This document shows, one piece after another, positions 15,301 to 27,500 of a DNA stretch of 64,000 bases. Numbering within the stretch: the stretch's first letter is position 1; every line of letters starts with the position of its first letter. Location of the stretch: contig WNKI01000001.1 of NCBI GenBank assembly GCA_015350385.1, positions 11,547,338-11,611,337 of the forward strand, written 5' to 3'. The position numbers and the translations under genes were made by a program. The notes under the pieces are model-generated. The model was not told where the DNA came from. It ran no database searches and saw nothing but the letters and a program-made list of their open reading frames with translations. The DNA is from Aculops lycopersici (lineage: Eukaryota; Arthropoda; Arachnida; Trombidiformes; Eriophyidae).

Positions 15301-18300
15301 AACAAAACTAATCTAAACTAGACTAATCGAATCGAATCCAATCCAATTGAGTCGCCGTCGCTAGAGTCACGAGTTAATTTCTTATTGCTGGTTATCTGTT
15401 TACGATCGAGTATATGATATAAATGAGCCGCCGCAAACATGGCGACAAAACTCAATGATCGTCCACTTGAATATGCGCGGAGCGTGGTGTGTTTTGGATG
15501 AATGAATGAATGAATGGGCGAGCCCACAACTGGAAGCCACTTGAAATTTACACCCTCAACATGAGCCTACAGCGAGCCGACCAACGAAACTCGAGCAGAT
15601 CACTCGAGACTGAGGCGCTGCATTAATCCAATTTACGTTCGGGTTCCGTTCCCTTGCCTTACATTGAAAGTCTACCGGCAGAGAGTGAGAGAGACGATTG
15701 CCGAAGAGACGCAAAGTGGAAGAGGGGAAAGCGCTCTGCGATTAAGTGCAATTCGCCTCCTGCCCTCTGCCTGTCTGTCTTTGTGTGCTCTTTCTACGAC
15801 TTCCGCTTCCGGTGCGTCGCAAATTGAAAGTGAGAATGAAGATGCGCAACCTTTCCGCTTTGCCCTCGAGTTTTGCGAGATCCAAACAAAACTTGAGGGG
15901 AACATAATCTCCTCTGTTCGCTATAATGGGGAGAGCGATGTAACGGTGACTAGTTTTTGTTGTGGTTGTTGTTGCTGTTGCTCATACTGATGTTAGCGAG
16001 CGGAAGTGCAACTTCCACCATTCGGCCTCCAAATCTTGCGAGTTTCTCTCTTTCTTGTGTCTGCAAATAGTTGCAACAAAAATCTATTGCGCAATTAGGG
16101 TGCAACCCGAATTGAGGCCGATTCGAGCCAAATGGCAAAATGCTTGAGGTTTTTTGCTGTTGCAGGTACGCCGTTGCCAACCTGCTAGTCTAAAATGAAC
16201 AAAACCGCGAGTCAGCTGGTTGGCGCCTCGCCCCCGATGGCAAGATTCTATTTGTCGCTCGCTAGGCGCAAGTGCTAATGTCTGTTGTTGTTGCTATGGT
16301 GGACCTAAGGTATAGTTGACTGCTAGCCAGCCACTGGGTTATGACTTATGCCCAACCAGCTGGCTCGTTGGTCAGCTTGTTGTTGATATTCTTGTTGTTG
16401 TTGTTGTAGCTAGCGAATGAAATATAAAACGGAAAGAAAACTGTGCGACCAGAACGGCGGCGGCATTACCGCTGACCTGGCCGCCTAGAAACGACTGGCA
16501 ATCAGTTGTTCGGTTGGTACACGAGGCACAAGTTACGTTGTTGGCCATCAAAATGGTTACAATAATAGTAATGGCACCTAATGGTGATAATTTCCTCACC
16601 CTCCTCTTTTCTCAGCACAAACACACAGAGAAGGCCCTAACTGACCAACCGCAAACACCTCCACTTCCGCTTCCGCTCGCTGGAGTCACTAGTTCGCCGG
16701 TCGGTCGGCTGGCCAGCTGGCTGCTTTTGTTGGCCCGCCGATTGGAATTGGTAATTTGCGGCGCGCGTAGAGGTTTTCCAGAGGTGGAGGCGTCAGGTTG
16801 ATCATGTAACACGAGCGCTGTAGTAATGGAATGGCCTGAGCAACTGGCGGTTGCGGCTCTCAATGTTTGCCACGTCGTCGTCGTCGTCGTCGTCAACCTA
16901 CACAATTCTAGCTAAAGCCACAACGACACTCTTGTCTTTATTTCTGTATCAATAGCTCGCTTTTTCAACTGTGTGCCCGTGGACACGGCGGCTGCACTAC
17001 GTGACTTGTGATTAACGCTGAGGCCAAGTGGCTCGTCGCCGGCGGTCGATCGGGCGGCGAGTTTCACGTTGCGCCGAGTGGAAATCATCGCGCGCTATCA
17101 TCATTATAAGTTGTCGCAGGTTTGGCCAGCCCTTAGTGGCCTTCGCGCGTGAGCAGCTCAGAGGATTGCTGGCTCAGTGAGGGGGGTTCACTGTGCCGAT
17201 TGGTTCGTGCGCTTAGCGCACAGGCACCTAGCGACTCGCGCCTAGCGATCACGACGACAAACGACCGCGCGGCCAGTGTCCGACGGGAAAAAGTGACCTG
17301 GACAATCGGTAGCGGAGGCGGTAGCGGCGGCGGCGCCCAATCGAAACGAATCGAACTTGGCAATTCTGGTGGCCAATTTTGACTGGTGACTATACTCCGG
17401 GCGCCGAGCTGACGCCAGGTGTTGATCTGCCGGAAGTGGATCGCATCTCGAGCTTGGCATCTGATCGGCCCCCTTCTGTTGCTGCCACTGTCTGTCGGCC
17501 GTCTGATAGCGAGCAGAGTGACGACAGCCAGTTGAGTTTGGTTTGGATTTGGTTTTAGGCTCACGTCTTGTCGGTTGAGTTACGTTGCGTAATGCAAGCT
17601 AACGTTACTCTCAAACAAACAACCAGCCATCCCACCGCCACTCCAACGACGACAACTTGTCCGCTCGACTTTTGGTCAAAGTTTAGTTGCGCAACAGCGA
17701 CGATCACGCCGACGACACTGGATCGCCGGCTACTCGTCACTTCCACTTCCGGCGAGAGAGCAGCCAAAGAGTTGAGCTTTGTTTTGTGTGGGCAAAAATC
17801 GCAAGCTGGCAGCGCGACACAAACGCCTCCTTCTTGCTCTCCGGAGCCATATCGTAGCGCTCCGTAGACATAATGGCCAACCATTCGAATGGTTGACTAG
17901 TAGAGGCGAACAAAACATCGCCTCCATCTCTGCTGCTGCTGCTGTTGTGACTCGAGTGGCGCCACTTCAAGAGCCGCAGTCACAATCGCAAGTCAGCCGG
18001 TCGGTTCGAGTTAGGCGCCGAGAGTCAAAGTAGGAAACGGTTGCTTGTTTTCAGCTTTAAATCATCGGAATTGTTGTTGTTGCTGTCGTCGTTGAGTCGC
18101 TCAAATTGCCATTGTGATTTGGCCACCCAAAGGACAAAGGAAGTTTTAGCTTGCGATTGTAACTTTTGCTGGCCGACTGGCCAATAGACGAGACTAAACT
18201 TGACGTGAAAGTACAATGAGTCTCAGTGGCAGAGGCGAAGACAGAGCCAAAGCTAATGGCGACCGCGAAACAGAGAGAATGGAAGAGAGAGAGAGAGAGA

Positions 18301-21300
18301 GAGAGAGGGAGAAACACAGAGAGATATGGAGAAACAGGAGCAAGTCTCGGTTTCGCGCTGCCGGCCACAGGAAATCAAGCGAATGGCTTGACCTGCGGCC
18401 ACCAAGTCGACCAAGCGAACCACTAGATGATTGGCGATTCCTCTGCGACGCTCATATGATTGCCACAAACTCGACCCCAACCCAAAGGAGATCATCTTTT
18501 TTGCTTCATTGTGCTTGTAGCAGAGGATCGTGCAAAGTTTCTCCTGCGACAATCTAGCAACAATATAATCAAGAAAGTCGATTGGTGGTTGTTGCTTCCG
18601 TTGTGTTACAGCAGAGGAAAACAATGAGCTCTCTGCGTTGGCCGCTCGTCGTGACCAGATTCTAGTTCACATTACGCGCAAACTCACGTGTCTCTAGCCG
18701 GGAATCGCAAACGCCGCCCTTTCTGCCGTGGGCTCAAAAGTCGCTAGGTCCTCGAGAGTTTCCCCTTTCCATTCCGCGCGAACGACCTCGCGACTCGCCG
18801 TTATGTTTGTATGGCTTGTGTTTTGAGAGCGAGAAAATCGCAAACAAACTCCCCCCACTATACACGACTGCTACTTTGCTCCAGCTGAAACTACAGCTAA
18901 AGCGCACCAAACAAACCAGTTGACTAGCATGCAATCCGATGACAAGCAACTCTTTCAACGGACTAGAGGGAAGGACACGAACATGGAGATAGAGGACAAC
19001 AAGCGAGACTTTCGATGGAAGCTCGTCGATCTCTTCCGGTTTCGTGGGCGCCAAGCGGTTGGAATCTTGAGGCTTAACTTTGCTAGCCTAGAGATTCGCC
19101 GCCAAGCGACCGGCAAGCTAAACTGAATTCAATGGAACTGCTTGAGATTTAGTTTGTTGTTTGCTTTTTTCTCGACTTTCGTATGGTTCCCTCGCTCCTC
19201 ATTCAGATACTGAATTTTGTAGTCGGGTTCAGTTTTGAGCCTCAGAGAATTTAGGTCTCGAGATTTCCACTTCCGCTTCCGCTTCTCTGAAGAAGTGTAA
19301 AGGAAGGCACAGGGAGAGAGAGAGAGACTGAGCAAGAGATTAAACGAAAAATTCAAATTCTATGAGACTTGAGGTCACAAAAGAGCGAAAGAGGGAAAGA
19401 AACTCGTCTAGATGCCGGAAGTAGTGTTCATGTAAGTAATTCGATCTCCTTAAGAGATCCATATAATTCTCTTTTTCCTTCTTCCTCTTGTCTCCGAGTT
19501 CAAAATCCACCATTACATTGACTGCTAACAAACTGACTGTGCCAATAATTAGCTAATCGTTTCGTTTACTCTATTACTCTAAAGATAGAGGAGAAGAAGA
19601 AGAAGCGACTTCTCCTACTTGGGTCTTGCAGTCTTAACCAGAGTCTACTCGCTGGCCAGCTAATGATTTGCCGTAAACCAAATTGCCTAGCAGCGAGCGA
19701 TGCAAGCGGAGAAACAGAATCAATTCTATCAATTGGTGGCCAATTGGCCGAAACTTGGGGGGCGATTTATCACAAAGTCCAAGGGTTTGGGGTGAGCCAG
19801 TGGCAGTGGCAAGTTGAATTAGTCTATTGTTTACTCTTACCACAAGCAGCAATTCCTCTAGGGGCGGGAGAGAAGGAAAGAAAGAAGTATGCCTGCTTTC
19901 CGAGAGCTTGCATCGTTCAATCTTGTTGCTTGTACGATTTTGCGCGATGTCCAGTGGGGCAAGTGTCCCGCTGGCGTTGGCATCACGACTCAGGACAAAA
20001 GGAGTAGTAAAGAAAACTTACTACTACTACTACTACTACTACTACTTTTACTCCTATTCGCAACTAGCGACTCCAAATTCGAGACTCAAAGACGCGAATC
20101 AAAGACCAGCGACGAGATTCGCAAGATAACACGCAAACTCACGAGCACAGAGAGTGTCCATTTCCGCCCCAATGACTCGCCGGCTCGGTTCCCGCTGGCC
20201 AGTGCTCGTTGGTTGGTTGGCTGGATGGCTGGCTGGCTGGCTAGCTAGCTGGCTAGCTTGCTTGCCGGCTTATGATGTAACCAGAAATGCGCACCAATAG
20301 TGCAAAATTCGCGAAGTAGACCCCCGAGCGCCAGAAGAACTCTTATTAGTCCGAGTCTCTCTCGGGCGCCTCAACTTCTCGTGCTCGGCGGCCAACCGAA
20401 AGTTTGTCGCTACTGCTGCTGCTGCCTCCGCCTGCTATGGGGCGCAAATTGTTTCGCTCCTCTTATCTGCTCTGCTGGTCAGTTTGAATTACGAGACAAC
20501 GAGGTAGGGGAATCCAAGTAGCAGTACGAGATGGAAGTGACTGCTTAGTGTACAGCCCCATGGGCCTGGCAAGCTTTCAAAAGGGAGCAAGTCAAAAACT
20601 TCGAGACGCTACACGCAAGAGATACAAAGTGTCTTGTCGTTGGTCGATTTGGGACAGACAGAAAGTGGGATGGTGTCTCTAATATCGCGACTCGCAGGCC
20701 AATGGCCAGCGAGCGACCGCAAGCAACTCACACGTAATGATTATTACATCCGTTTGGTTGCGCCAAGCTCGTGTGCACTAGGTACTCACGCTAATATGCG
20801 CCGCTCATTAGATTGAGTTGCGTTTAGCCAAGAAGCAAGCTATCTTTGCTCTCAAGCTTCGAGAGAAGAAGCACTCACCGGTGGCACGAGTGAGCTGCCA
20901 AATGAACGGCAACTTGGGAGACAAGAAACAAACAGGAAGTTGCTCTCATCTCCTGTGAACCAGTTCCAAACTAGCCGGAAATGAGCACTAATTTGCGGGT
21001 TAGAGAAGACAACTTTAGTCATCTGGTTGCTCGACTTCGATCTTCGAGTCTCTGGACTTTTAGAGCAGTCAATGTGCTGGCAGCAAGTTTGTTGCTGAGC
21101 AGCAGTGTCATGAGAGACAGGGACCAGAGGCGCCAACAAGCTAATTGGGTTTCTGTGGTTCTCTGTTTTGCGTCGCTGTCTCACCGACTTCCTGTTGGTC
21201 GGTTGGTATCGACAATTTGCAAATTACAAGTGTAATCAACAAAATTGTTGCGGTAAAGTGCATTGACTCGCATGAGCAAATGTTTTGCCCTTGTCAATGG

Positions 21301-21486
21301 GGAAGAAAAACTGAAGATTGTCTAAAGTCAAAAATAATGGCAACAATACTCACCAAAAGGATTCTCGTTACTCGCCGGCTCGTGGTTCAAGTTATTGTTT
21401 GCCGCAACAGCGATGCTCATTTGGTTGCATTGAATGGCCATGTTAGTTGCTAGCAAAACAAAACTGAGCTTAACCAGATTCGACAT
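217..21486 (-). CDS. Sidestep-family Ig cell-surface protein, 5' half (multi-exon, continues past left edge)
   Basis: Reconstructed from five exons on the minus strand: 21486-21354, 1698-1552, 1150-815, 681-556 and 372-217. Every junction has a GT donor and AG acceptor, and every intron is phase 1, as is usual for Ig-domain genes. The order is a signal peptide, Ig1 (Cys in VNLPCDISPP, Trp in ILWYKDD, second Cys in DYRCRVDFKK), Ig2 (LSLVC, ITWKRD, FTCQASNNN) and the start of Ig3 (ATFEC, IHWWFQG). The strings CRVDFKK, VIVPPE and GGKPRPQITW are hallmarks of the Sidestep family known from insects, which act as membrane receptors for Beat proteins in axon guidance. Remaining Ig/FnIII, membrane and tail exons must lie left of the window. 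The family call is firm; the paralogue is not determined. The large intron is inferred from phase match and lack of a closer signal exon. Confidence 0.82.
556..681 (-). CDS. Sidestep-like exon: second half of Ig2
   Basis: A short exon of 126 bases, phase 1 to 1, with acceptor CAACAACAG and donor GAATC/GTAAGT. It encodes VVLKIPSLSKNHLLSIFTC then QASNNNLTSPL, the typical end of Sidestep Ig2. The acceptor was chosen because it restores the frame; a nearby AG could shift the edge by a few codons. Confidence 0.78.
815..1150 (-). CDS. Sidestep-like exon: end of Ig1, start of Ig2
   Basis: The acceptor is ATTCAG and the donor AGAGG/GTTAGT. The 336 bases are phase 1 to 1. It encodes the F-strand motif LDEGDYRCRVDFKKGRT, the linker VIVPPEDLSI and the first half of Ig2 with GGKPRPQITWKRD. 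This is the most diagnostic exon for the family call. Confidence 0.9.
1552..1698 (-). CDS. Sidestep-like exon: first half of Ig1
   Basis: The acceptor is CAAAAAAAACAG and the donor AAAAG/GTAAGT. The 147 bases are phase 1 to 1. It encodes the B-strand Cys and C-strand Trp of Ig1 and ends in IYTIDARK, joining in frame to the next exon (G+AT gives Asp). Confidence 0.85.
2714..3425. repeat. Mobile-element-like stretch with diverged inverted copies
   Basis: The stretch TCAGAAGTTATACACATTGA at 2714 (followed by GGTGATAA) recurs in inverted orientation near 3397-3424 with about two changes over 28 bases. A third partial copy, CCGAAGTTATGA, lies near 3017. No transposase or reverse transcriptase is readable. 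It could be a decayed element or a nested insertion. Confidence 0.35.
8231..8256. repeat. 26-bp near-perfect palindrome
   Basis: TGTTAGCAGCAC and GTGGTGCTAACA face each other around a central TA. The 13-bp arms have a single G-G mismatch and no loop. Its role is unknown; a dimeric factor site or a cruciform is possible. Confidence 0.6.
16873..16895. repeat. (GTC)n microsatellite
   Basis: A run of about seven GTC units in intronic DNA. Confidence 0.8.
17878..17895. repeat. 18-bp perfect palindrome
   Basis: CAACCATTCGAATGGTTG is its own reverse complement. It lies in the large intron, with no coding context. Confidence 0.75.
18285..18308. repeat. (GA)n microsatellite
   Basis: About twelve GA units. 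Purine-rich GA runs can bind GAGA-type factors in insects, but here it is most simply a microsatellite. Confidence 0.8.
20019..20046. repeat. (ACT)n microsatellite
   Basis: About nine trinucleotide units read TACTACTAC on the plus strand. Confidence 0.85.
20207..20270. repeat. Degenerate TGGC/TAGC tetranucleotide tract
   Basis: A tract of GGTTGGTTGGCTGGATGGCTGG type changing into CTAGCTAGCTGG. It is a typical imperfect tandem array. Confidence 0.65.
21354..21486 (-). CDS. Signal-peptide exon of the sidestep-like gene
   Basis: ATG at 21486 (context ACCATG) opens 44 codons beginning MSNLVKLSFVLLATNMAIQ, a good signal peptide, then an Asn-rich linker. The exon ends in CCTTTTG followed by the donor GTGAGT, leaving one base over, which fits the Ig1 exon exactly (G+CC gives Ala). 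The same frame is open upstream to an ATG at 21618, but that lies only about 10 bases from a TATA-like run, so the inner ATG is preferred. Confidence 0.72.
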
Positions 21487-21624
21487 GGTAACTCGAGCGG
21501 GTGGCTTTGTTTTGATTGTTTTGCAAGCGGAGAGGTGATTTGATTGACTGCAGCAGACTAATTGGCGGCTGTTGTTCATCTCGAGCAATCGAAGTCTTTT
21601 AGTCTTTTGTGGCTTCATTTTTGC

Positions 21625-21645
21625 TTGTATATATATATATTTAAA
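21625..21645 (-). promoter_or_regulatory. TATA-like run upstream of the signal-peptide exon
   Basis: An alternating AT run (ATATATATATATA) lies about 140 bases upstream of the ATG at 21486 on the minus strand. It is well placed to act as the core promoter of the transcript starting with that exon. A plain AT microsatellite is the alternative. Confidence 0.35.
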
Positions 21646-22227
21646 TAAATTTCAAAGACTTCAATTCAACAGTTTCACGTTACGTAACCTTCATCTAGAT
21701 TCAGTCAGTCAGTCGGCATTCATCCATTTCTCTCGCTACCCTTTGTTCTCTATTCAACTCTCTTATCTATTTAGCTGACTCTTTGTCTTAGCATCTTGAG
21801 CTGAGGTAAGGGAAAATAAAATTTAAACGATAATTTACGCAAAATTTACCGCGTGAAGGTCGCTGCCTTTTGTCTGGTTGGACTCTCTTTCTCATTAAAA
21901 ACTACAAACGCCAAACTCTCTCTCTCTCTTTCTCGTCTGCTACTCTATGGACTCGATTCAAAGTGAGCCTCTAAATGGAAACTCGCACCAGAAGGAGTGT
22001 TGCACAAACCCCTTACATTGTATGGCAAACTTGCGCATGCTCCCAGAGCAAACACCGATTTGGGTTCGCCGTTCGGGTGGCGCCACCAATTGGATTTAGT
22101 TTAAGGGTCAGGCTTTGAATGAAGTCGACGCTAGCGGTACCTAGTGCCCCGGAAAGAACTCTCACCAGGCTTCACGGAAACGCAAAGCGGCCAAACGAGA
22201 TGGAGAGCAAAGAAATGCAATACTTAC

Positions 22228-22458
22228 GTTCTATTTTAGAGAGCAACTTCCGCTTGGCCAAAGAAAATCCATAGTGATGATCCAGTGACGCCAAAGAGAC
22301 AACCGAATCCTCGGGGTCCTGCGCATTTCCGGTTCCTGCTGGCGCAGTCATCCTCTTGATTGTCCTGGAGCTACTGGTTCCATTAGCGGTAACGCTCTCG
22401 CCGCCCTCCACTGGCCGCTGGTCATTGAGGCCCAGACCCAAAGGTGGCGCTAGAGATC
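22228..22458 (-). other. Candidate alternative exon upstream of the sidestep-like gene
   Basis: An open minus-strand frame of 231 bases (77 codons) is bounded by a pyrimidine-containing acceptor ending TTAAG and a strong donor GAAC/GTAAGT. It is phase 1 to 1, so it could splice straight to the Ig1 exon at 1698. The product (…PEDSVVSLASLDHHYGF…) matches no family I know. The phase match and strong donor support it; lack of homology and the weak acceptor argue against. It could also belong to a different gene or a longer isoform. Confidence 0.35.
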
Positions 22459-24454
22459 CTTAAGTTGGTTTGAAGTGGAAAAATAGAATTGAATCGAGTT
22501 AGTTGGTTGGTTGGTAACTCAAGCAGGTGGTTGCATTTGCTTACAATTGCATCGCACTGATCAAGTGACGCTGTTAAGTCACTCAGTCATTTAGTCGTTC
22601 AGATTAGGTTGTTATACAGTAGCAACTTCCGCTCAGCTGGCCACTGGATTCCGCCGAGTAAAGCTCACGGCAAGCAGAGTGAGGGAAAGGAGATGTAGAC
22701 AATGAATTGTAGGCAAAACCTAAAGTTGTTATGCAAATTTCCCCCAACATTCGCTCGTCTTTTATCAGTTAATACACTGGACGACCACTTGCCAACTGCT
22801 CAAGTTTCAGCAGTGGCAACTTAGTGGTGGAGCTCGCGCTTCTCGTTCCACTCTTTCCCATTCCCTCTGTTCACTTGAGTGGTTGAATTGATGCTCACTC
22901 TTGTGCTCCTAGCTCCTCTAGTACCAAAACTTGCAGTTAAAAGTCTGGATTGAATTATCGCACCTGACGCGCGCGAGCTCATTCTAGTTTACTCTTGCTT
23001 CATGTGGTTGCTCAAGTTTCTCCGCTTTCCAGTTTCAGTTGAAGTTCATTTGGACGAAACTTTTATCATTTTGTTGTTGCAGTTAAAGCAACAGTCATGG
23101 TCACTAATGGTTTTGCCGTTCACACTAAAGCGAGCGCGCGGCAAAATTTGAAAAGCAACTTCCGTCTCAACACAACCACCATGGTCAGGCTCTCAGAGAA
23201 GAGCAAAGCGGAGCACAATGAGATGTTAAAACTTCATGAACAAACACACAAGAGTTGTAATTCATTTTCCCGCTTCCCTCTCGAAAACTAAACTAAATTT
23301 GATGATAATTTTCAATTTTTCAAGCAACTCGAGCCGCACAAACTGGCGCTGGTTGTTGTTAGAAGAGCAAAGCAAGAAACGGAGCACAATGACAATTCAA
23401 ACTTAAGTGGTCATTCAAGCGGCTCTTTGGTGTGGTTTTGAGTGTATTAGTTGAAACTTGAGAGCAGCTCGGTGGTCGCTAGTTGCTTCTATGAAAGCGG
23501 AGGACTAGGCACAGAAGCGGACGCTGATCAGAGAAAGTCGCTAGGTCCCGCCGCATCTTTTACGATAGGAAGTTGCAGTCGAGTATAAGGCGACTGCTTG
23601 CTATTAGTCGTGCGAGAGATAATATAGTTGGCTATGGCAGTTTATTAATAGATTATATTTTTGAGCCTATTTTTTCTGTGATTCATTTGGCTGTCATTCT
23701 CGATCCTCGAGCGTCGAGTTCTAGGAATTGGCTTAAGAATGTCCAGCTCTTCTTTTGGTCGAGTTAAGAGAAAGAGGAAGTCGAGAAATCAATTTCTAGC
23801 GCAGAAAATAGTGACTAAATCGACGAGACTGGAGATAAAAGACAAGCGGAGCAAACAATTGGACACAAACAAACAGACACTAGCTTCAGTCTCTCGTCTT
23901 ATGGAAAAGTGAAAAGAGTAAATTGGATTCCCTTGCCAAGTGGCTAGTCGAGTTCAGTTTTCCAAACAAGTAAACTTGAAATAATCACTCGTTAGGCCCA
24001 TTAATCAATGAGCCCCGACTTGACCTTCGGCTCTCGGCGGGGATCGCACTTTAATAAATCAGTGATTCTTCCCCCTTGCTCATGACTTCTCACAATATTT
24101 TCTAATATTATCTCTCAATGGCAGTGACAGTGACAGTAACAGTGGCAAAAATTATCTAGCAAAAATGTGCGCCAAAATAGAGAAATTAGCAAATCCTTTG
24201 CCAGCGTCGAGTCAGAAGATGGACTTCGGAGGAGCCAAGTTTTTTTGCTACTCTACTATTTGCCAAGACTCCAGGCGGCAAGCCACTACTTTCAGCTTCC
24301 ATTGCAATGCACCGGAAGAGTTCACACAATAATTTGCTCAAATAACTCGATGGCTAGAAAGTAGCAGAGAGAAGGCGACTTTCTCGACTTACTGATAAGC
24401 GAGTCCTCGTCTTGCTAATCTAGTTGAACAGTTGGGCTCTTGGCCAAACTAAAA

Positions 24455-24503
24455 GCGAGAAGCGAGAAGCGAGAAGCGAGAAGCGAGAAGCGAGAAGCGA
24501 GAA
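24455..24503. repeat. Seven perfect tandem copies of the heptamer GCGAGAA
   Basis: 49 bases made of seven exact GCGAGAA units. Being a heptamer, it is not shaped by codon structure. It is a short minisatellite likely to vary between individuals. Confidence 0.95.
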
Positions 24504-27500
24504 AAGAGAGGCCAAAAACGAAAAGCCAATCAAATCGCTGGGGACAAAATTTGCAGTCTCGTCCCTCTAACTGGCCAACATTTTGCGCCGCCGCCGCTGC
24601 TGCTTCTTCTGACAAAATCGACTTAAAGGGAAAGGACTTGGGCCTCTTCCTACGGCGAGTCTCTCGACGGACGAGCAAGCGAGCAAATTTGGCGGCCGCA
24701 AACGCAAACGATTAAATAGCTCACAAGCGGAAGTCGGTGGCTCAATCGTTGATGGTCGCGGTCATCAGTGAAATTTCAACCGAGTGGCTGGTGCTCCTGC
24801 TGCTGTTGTTGTTGCAAAGTAAATGGACCGAAAAGGACAGCGAGTCCCCGAGTTGCTGTTAGCGACCGAGTTAGAATGTCGAGTTGGCCCGTGATTCCCG
24901 CAAGCCGGTCGCTTGCTTTTGCGCTGCTTGTCGTGGTGGTCGATGGGGTTTGTCTAAAAACAGGGCCAATTAACGAGGTTTGCCTAGTCGGTGGTTGGTG
25001 CAGCTCAAATTGGTTGGTATCAAATGGAAGCGCGAGCGCGCAACCACTTGTTTCTCTGCTCGCCTTCCTCTCTGGTATTTTGGTTTGACTTTTTGAATTT
25101 AAACACAGAGAGACGCATACGAAATCGATGTTTCGTCTATGAGTCACTTGCCATTTGCATCGCAAGTTGGGTTCAGCAGAGCTGAGTTTAGTTTAGTCGA
25201 GTGTCCTTTAGTTGAGTTGACTTTACAAGTTTATCGACTCGACTGCTACTTTTGCCAATGAATGCCGCAGAGTTAGACAAACTAAATAGACTAACTGACT
25301 CACTCGCTTGCTCGCTAACTAACCAGTGGATAGGTCCACTGGTCAGCAACACCAACCAAAGAAGCTGGGGCCGATCGCGAGCATCAATCACCTGCCGGCG
25401 ATTAGAGCTAGTGACGCAACGGCGCTAGTGTTGGCTCACGCGCGCGGCTGCCGCCGCCACCGAGTTACTTGGACCTTGCCAGAGTACGTTGTAGCGCACG
25501 CGTCAATGGGCCAGGTAGTTGAGGCCAACTGACTGCAGCTAGTTGCTATATGAAGTCTCACTCTGCTTCCATTTCTAGTCCATGCAAACAGAGCGGCCAA
25601 AAAGGCATACAAATTTGTCACTCTCGCTCTTGAAGTTGGTACACCAAAGGCGAGAGTAGAGCTGACGTTTGCGAGACTTGAGCTGGCAGTAAAATTTGCA
25701 TGTTCAAATACAGAAAGTAAACGGGAGTTCGTTGTTGTCCAAAGGCTAATTGATGGCCAGTCGATTCGACAGCACGTAGCGTGTTTTCGTGTGTCCAGTT
25801 GAGATTTGAGCCGACGCTCGGCCAGAGTCAGCATCGTGCCAGTCGGTCGCATTGGAAACAGGGGCCTTTTTGCAAGCGCTACAAAGTGACGACTAAAACA
25901 ACAAAAAGGCCAACCACGAATGTCAATAGCAATCATATTTCATCGGCTCAAACCATAAACTCTCGCTGCTGAGGGGAAAAGGCAAAGGCAAGGCTAATGC
26001 TAAAGTTAAAGTTAAAGCGCAGCTCACTTTTTTGATTCGCTTGTTGTTGTTGTTGTTGGCTTGTGGGCCGGAAGTGGGCGCCCAATTAAAGAGCGATCGT
26101 TGCAACGGCCGCGCGAGTCGCGCGGCTCAACTCGTCCGGTGGCTTAGCTGGCGATTTAGTGTCCATTTGTCAGTCAGCCATTCAGTCAGTCAGTCCATCG
26201 GTCCATCGCTTGGTCGTTGCTTAGTTGCAATCTCACCAAACTTAACGCAGATACTTTGGGCGCAAGTCAACGAGAAAAAGATGGCAGCTGGAGTCAATTT
26301 GCTCGCTTAGCTCGGTAGCCGAGTGGTTGTCGTTGTGGTTTTCTTCCTCTCACTTGCCTCACCCTCAGTTTTTCTTACTCCCTCTGTCCCTCTTTCTGCT
26401 TGCAACTTTATCTCCGCCAGCTAAGCACACCGATGGGCCAAGCTAAATCCGCGCAACCGTCATCGGTTGCTGACGTACAGACTTGCGATAGACTCGACCA
26501 TTATTTTGGCTCCCAAATTTTCCATCTCATCTCATCGGATCGCAACGCAACGCAATTCAACTCGCTCGTCTCGCTGCCCTGATTATGATCTGTCGTCGCT
26601 GGCGTCTCTCAGTTTTTGGTTTGGGCTTCAAGCTGCAAAGAACCAGAGCCCAAGAGAGCAAGCGATTTTTCACCCCAACTATCAAGCCGGAAGCGAGGGG
26701 ACAAGTTGAGCCAAAACTAAGCGGCAGCCAAATGAAATCATGATAATCAGGCTAATGGGCGCGAGGAGCGCAAACTTCCGGCTGGAGTTGGCGATTGTTC
26801 TCGATCTCCAGCTTAATTGGTCGAGAGTTTCAAGTTTGAGCGAGTTGCGCGTCCAAAGTTGCAGCTGGATGACAATAATACATAACGTAATAGAAATTTG
26901 CCTCATTGTTGCTCCTGGCTTCTTGCTTTCCGATTCTAGGTCGCCGCTTTTAGTTTCGCTGCTTGAAGATCATCGAGGAGAGAAGGGAACGCGCGCTGCA
27001 CCACTCCAACCACCTGATAGTCGAAACGATTCGAGCTATCCGCAGTGTGAACTTGCTTAGTGATGGCTGCAAGTCTCGCTGAAGGTCAACGCCGACTCAA
27101 CGATTCAACAGTTCGGCCCGATTGCTTTGAATTGCATCCGCAAAACAAAGGAACCTTGGGATTTTTGATGGACACACCCACCCGGTTCAATCTCGCACAC
27201 AACAGCAACCGCTATCCGCTCGTTGACGGGACAAGTGCGCGCTCAATTGACTTCCGCTTCCTCAAGGACAACCTCGATTGACTACGACGACCACGGGGAA
27301 ACCCAAAACCAAGTGAGCAGGCGGAAAACTCAATTACCGCAAGCGAGTCAGTAGTTGGCCTAGTGGTGTTGCGTCATCATCATCTCTCCGCCGAAACCTC
27401 GCGGCGATCTCTCGCAATGTTGCTGCTGCTAAGGCTGAAGCCATTGCTTGTTATTGCCACCACTGATGTTTGTTATTGCACTTGCTGGATGCGGTTGTAG

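Larger units (their letters stand above)
1699..21353 (-). other. Large intron of the sidestep-like gene
   Basis: About 19.7 kb without a recognisable gene. Open frames here occur in several overlapping frames on both strands and carry no family motif. It holds microsatellites, a mobile-element-like stretch at 2.7-3.7 kb, perfect or near-perfect palindromes at 8231-8256 and 17878-17895, and many CCGGAAGT/ACTTCCGG octamers. It may hold enhancers of the gene; that is inference. Confidence 0.6.

Noticed and set aside
20852..21184. Minus-strand frame ending in a strong donor (CACCG/GTGAGT near 20878)
   Set aside because: The donor is good, but the leftover phase does not fit the sidestep-like exons and there is no homology. 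It could be an untranslated exon; not supported.
25436..25936. 166-codon minus-strand frame
   Set aside because: No recognisable domain and low-complexity content; consistent with chance.
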